DNA of 51,079 nt. It comes from Pantoea stewartii subsp. stewartii. Its GTDB lineage: Bacteria > Pseudomonadota > Gammaproteobacteria > Enterobacterales > Enterobacteriaceae. Both the position numbers and the translations under genes were made by a program. The notes below the pieces were generated by a model that searched no databases, had not been told where the DNA came from, and saw nothing but the letters and a program-made list of their open reading frames with translations. Each line of letters begins with the position of its first letter. Within the stretch, counting starts at the first letter, position 1. This document shows, in pieces, positions 49,766-51,079 of the stretch. The stretch spans positions 1-51,079 of the forward strand of contig NZ_VZPF01000033.1 in the NCBI RefSeq assembly GCF_008801695.1, read 5' to 3'.

Positions 49766-49943
49766 TAGCTGCGGTTTATTCGCCTGGTAAAAATAAACGC
49801 ATCCAACAGAAAAGCCATAATTAAAAATATCCCGCCACATTATTTAATAATGTTGGTGATATCCCTCTTTTATTTGAGAGAAGAAATATGAATACCACTT
49901 TCCAGCAAAATGTATTCGTCCGGCTCCTTCCCGCTCTGCTCAC

Positions 49944-49952
49944 CGTCGCGGC
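49944..49952. repeat. target-site duplication, left copy
   Basis: CGTCGCGGC, directly abutting the left inverted repeat and identical to 50126-50134. Confidence 0.93.
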
Positions 49953-50125
49953 GGCTTTGTTGAATAATAGGTAATCATTCTGTTTTGTCTGCACTGTTTT
50001 GGTAGAAAACGCTGATGCCAGACAGAACACCGTCATACGCAAGCATGTAACGCATTGATTTTATGTTATCTGAAACAACCGTTTTCATAGTACCACAGCA
50101 TAAAATCCATTTATTCAACAAAGCC
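49953..50125. mobile_element. 173-bp non-autonomous element with IS903-type ends
   Basis: Both ends carry the perfect 15-base inverted repeat GGCTTTGTTGAATAA (49953-49967 and, inverted, 50111-50125). GG also matches at bases 18-19. It is bounded by identical 9-base target copies. These ends and the 9-bp duplication are those of the IS903 group of the IS5 family. The interior encodes no transposase, so it is a MITE-like or internally deleted derivative. Confidence 0.93.
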
Positions 50126-50134
50126 CGTCGCGGC
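50126..50134. repeat. target-site duplication, right copy
   Basis: CGTCGCGGC, directly abutting the right inverted repeat. It encodes part of the signal-peptide VAA segment of the interrupted gene. Confidence 0.93.
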
Positions 50135-50918
50135 GCTGACCGGTTGTACACCGACCGAAAATAAAAACGAAACCGCAGGTGCAGCACCGCCATCCACGCT
50201 ACAAACCGTTCTTCAGCGCGGCACATTGCGGGTGGGCGATTGCCTGAGTTTTGCACCGTTCGGTTTTTACGATAAAGCGGGTAATCCGGATGGTTACGAT
50301 GTCGACCTGGCGAAAGCGCTGGCAAAAGAGATGGGCGTCAAACTGGAAATGGTGAATACCACCAGCGCTAACCGTATTCCTAATCTGCAAACCAACAAAG
50401 TGGATGTCGTGTTCTGTAATTTCACCCGTAACCTGACGCGCGCGAAAGAGATTGGCTTTACTCAGCCCTACGTGGTGGCCAGTGAAGCCATGCTGGTGCG
50501 TAAAGCGAGCGGGATCAAATCGGCCCACGACATGGCGGGCAAAACCATTGCGACCGTGAAAGGCTCGACCAACGGCGACGAAGTACGCAGCATGGGGATC
50601 GACGTGAAGATTCAGGAATATGACTCTTCTCAGGCCGCTATCCTGGCGGTGAAACAGGGACAAGCCGATGCGATGATTGAGGATAACAACTTCCTCGCCT
50701 ACCAGGCCAAGCTCGATCCGACGCTGGAAGTGACAAACGAAGCGCTGGTCCCGCTGGAATATAACGCGTTTGGTGTTAAACAGGGCGATCAGATCTGGAC
50801 GAGCTACCTCAACGAGTTCCTGTTTGAAATTAATGCATCCGGTGAGAATGCCCAGCTCTACCAGAAATGGTTTGGCAGTAAACCTCGCTATCCGCTGAAT
50901 CCGCAGTTCTGACCAGAG

Positions 50919-50944
50919 AGGACGCAGGTGATGTCCTGCGTCCT
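50919..50944 (+). terminator. hairpin after the solute-binding protein gene
   Basis: A 10-bp perfect stem AGGACGCAGG / CCTGCGTCCT with a 6-base loop, seven bases past the stop. No T run follows, so it is either a weak terminator or an mRNA-stabilising hairpin before further genes. Confidence 0.5.
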
Positions 50945-51002
50945 GTTAAGGAGTAAGCGTCACATTTAAACCGTCTGTGCAGCGGGCTCCGGTTCCGGGA
51001 AA

Positions 51003-51033
51003 ATAGTGTCCATCATTTTTTAATGGACACTAT
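51003..51033. repeat. inverted repeat near the right edge
   Basis: ATAGTGTCCAT and its exact complement around a 9-base T-rich loop. It could be a terminator or the joined end of an insertion element. The window ends 46 bases later, so context is missing. Confidence 0.45.
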
Positions 51034-51079
51034 CGCGTGAAACACCGGACATGGCTCCTTGAGGCGCTTCGCCTCCATT

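Larger units (their letters stand above)
49888..50912 (+). pseudogene. amino-acid-type solute-binding lipoprotein, interrupted by a mobile element
   Basis: Part one, from ATG 49888 (GAGAGAAG upstream), encodes a signal peptide, LLPALLTVAA, then runs into the insertion and stops at 49972-49974. Part two (about 50135-50912) encodes the SBP_bac_3 domain: LRVGDCLSFAPFGFYDKAGN, GYDVDLAKALAKEMGVKLEM, VVFCNFTRN, YVVASEAMLV and QGQADAMIEDN. Removing bases 49953-50134 restores one 280-codon frame with a lipobox LTGC (Cys26). The first start codon left in part two is a TTG at 50226, without a signal peptide, so the gene is probably dead. Permease and ATPase genes are not in the window. Confidence 0.93.

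Noticed and set aside
49975..50325. A 116-codon minus-strand ORF through the inserted element
   Set aside because: It runs from the binding-protein gene into the element, has no transposase motifs (no DDE-type blocks), and is split by the insertion boundary, so it cannot be an ancestral gene.

Overview
The window is a chromosomal segment of an enteric gammaproteobacterium of the order Enterobacterales. Protein sequences and gene order match Escherichia coli closely (clpB-pgeF-rluD-bamD-raiA-pheL-pheA-tyrA-aroF; rpsP-rimM-trmD-rplS; ffh; luxS-micA-gshA; Arg/Ser tRNA cluster-csrA-alaS-recX-recA-pncC; mutS; rpoS-nlpD-pcm-surE-truD-ispF-ispD-ftsB-ygbE-cysCND). Several differences point away from Escherichia itself and suggest a relative such as Erwiniaceae (Pantoea/Erwinia type). 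cysG sits directly upstream of cysDNC. mltB and mutS are neighbours, without the srl, nor, hyp and hyc blocks. The aroF-rplS and mutS-rpoS intervals carry different cargo. The genus is an inference.

Layout. Positions 1-23 hold the first bases of a 16S rRNA gene on the minus strand, preceded by its P2 and P1 promoters (to about 378). Next comes the sigma-32 controlled chaperone clpB, in a minus-strand run with pgeF and rluD. bamD, raiA (with a strong CRP site) and the attenuated pheL-pheA unit read rightward. tyrA and aroF form a leftward TyrR-type operon. A GNAT acetyltransferase and an unusual membrane protein with a WYL-like domain follow. Then come the ribosomal/tRNA modification operon rpsP-rimM-trmD-rplS and ffh (leftward), ypjD-corB (rightward), luxS, the sRNA gene micA, and gshA-yqaA-yqaB.

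From about 21.0 to 22.4 kb lies a non-coding stretch with three tRNA-Arg(ACG) genes, one tRNA-Ser(GCU), and repeats that contain copies of the tRNA-Arg 3' end. csrA, alaS, recX, recA (with a perfect LexA box) and pncC follow. A frameshifted tam methyltransferase, yjdM, mltB and mutS come next. The mutS-rpoS gap carries an XRE-2TM regulator and a ComB-like protein. The stationary-phase, isoprenoid and division block (rpoS to ftsB) and the sulfate-assimilation operon cysG-D-N-C follow, all on the minus strand.

The right end is accessory-like. It has an Iap homologue whose M28 metallopeptidase site looks degraded, a YciI-like protein, an IclR regulator, a RidA protein, and an amino-acid-type solute-binding lipoprotein gene. 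That last gene is split by a 173-bp non-autonomous element with IS903-like 15-bp inverted ends and a perfect 9-bp target duplication. Removing the element and one duplication copy restores a 280-codon lipoprotein gene in frame, so the insertion is probably recent.

I found no clear new multi-gene system. The most informative unusual items are this insertion, the tRNA-Arg repeat cluster with co-varying hairpins that include the CCA end, the degenerate Iap, the broken tam, and the small Cys-rich ORF coupled to the WYL-like membrane protein.
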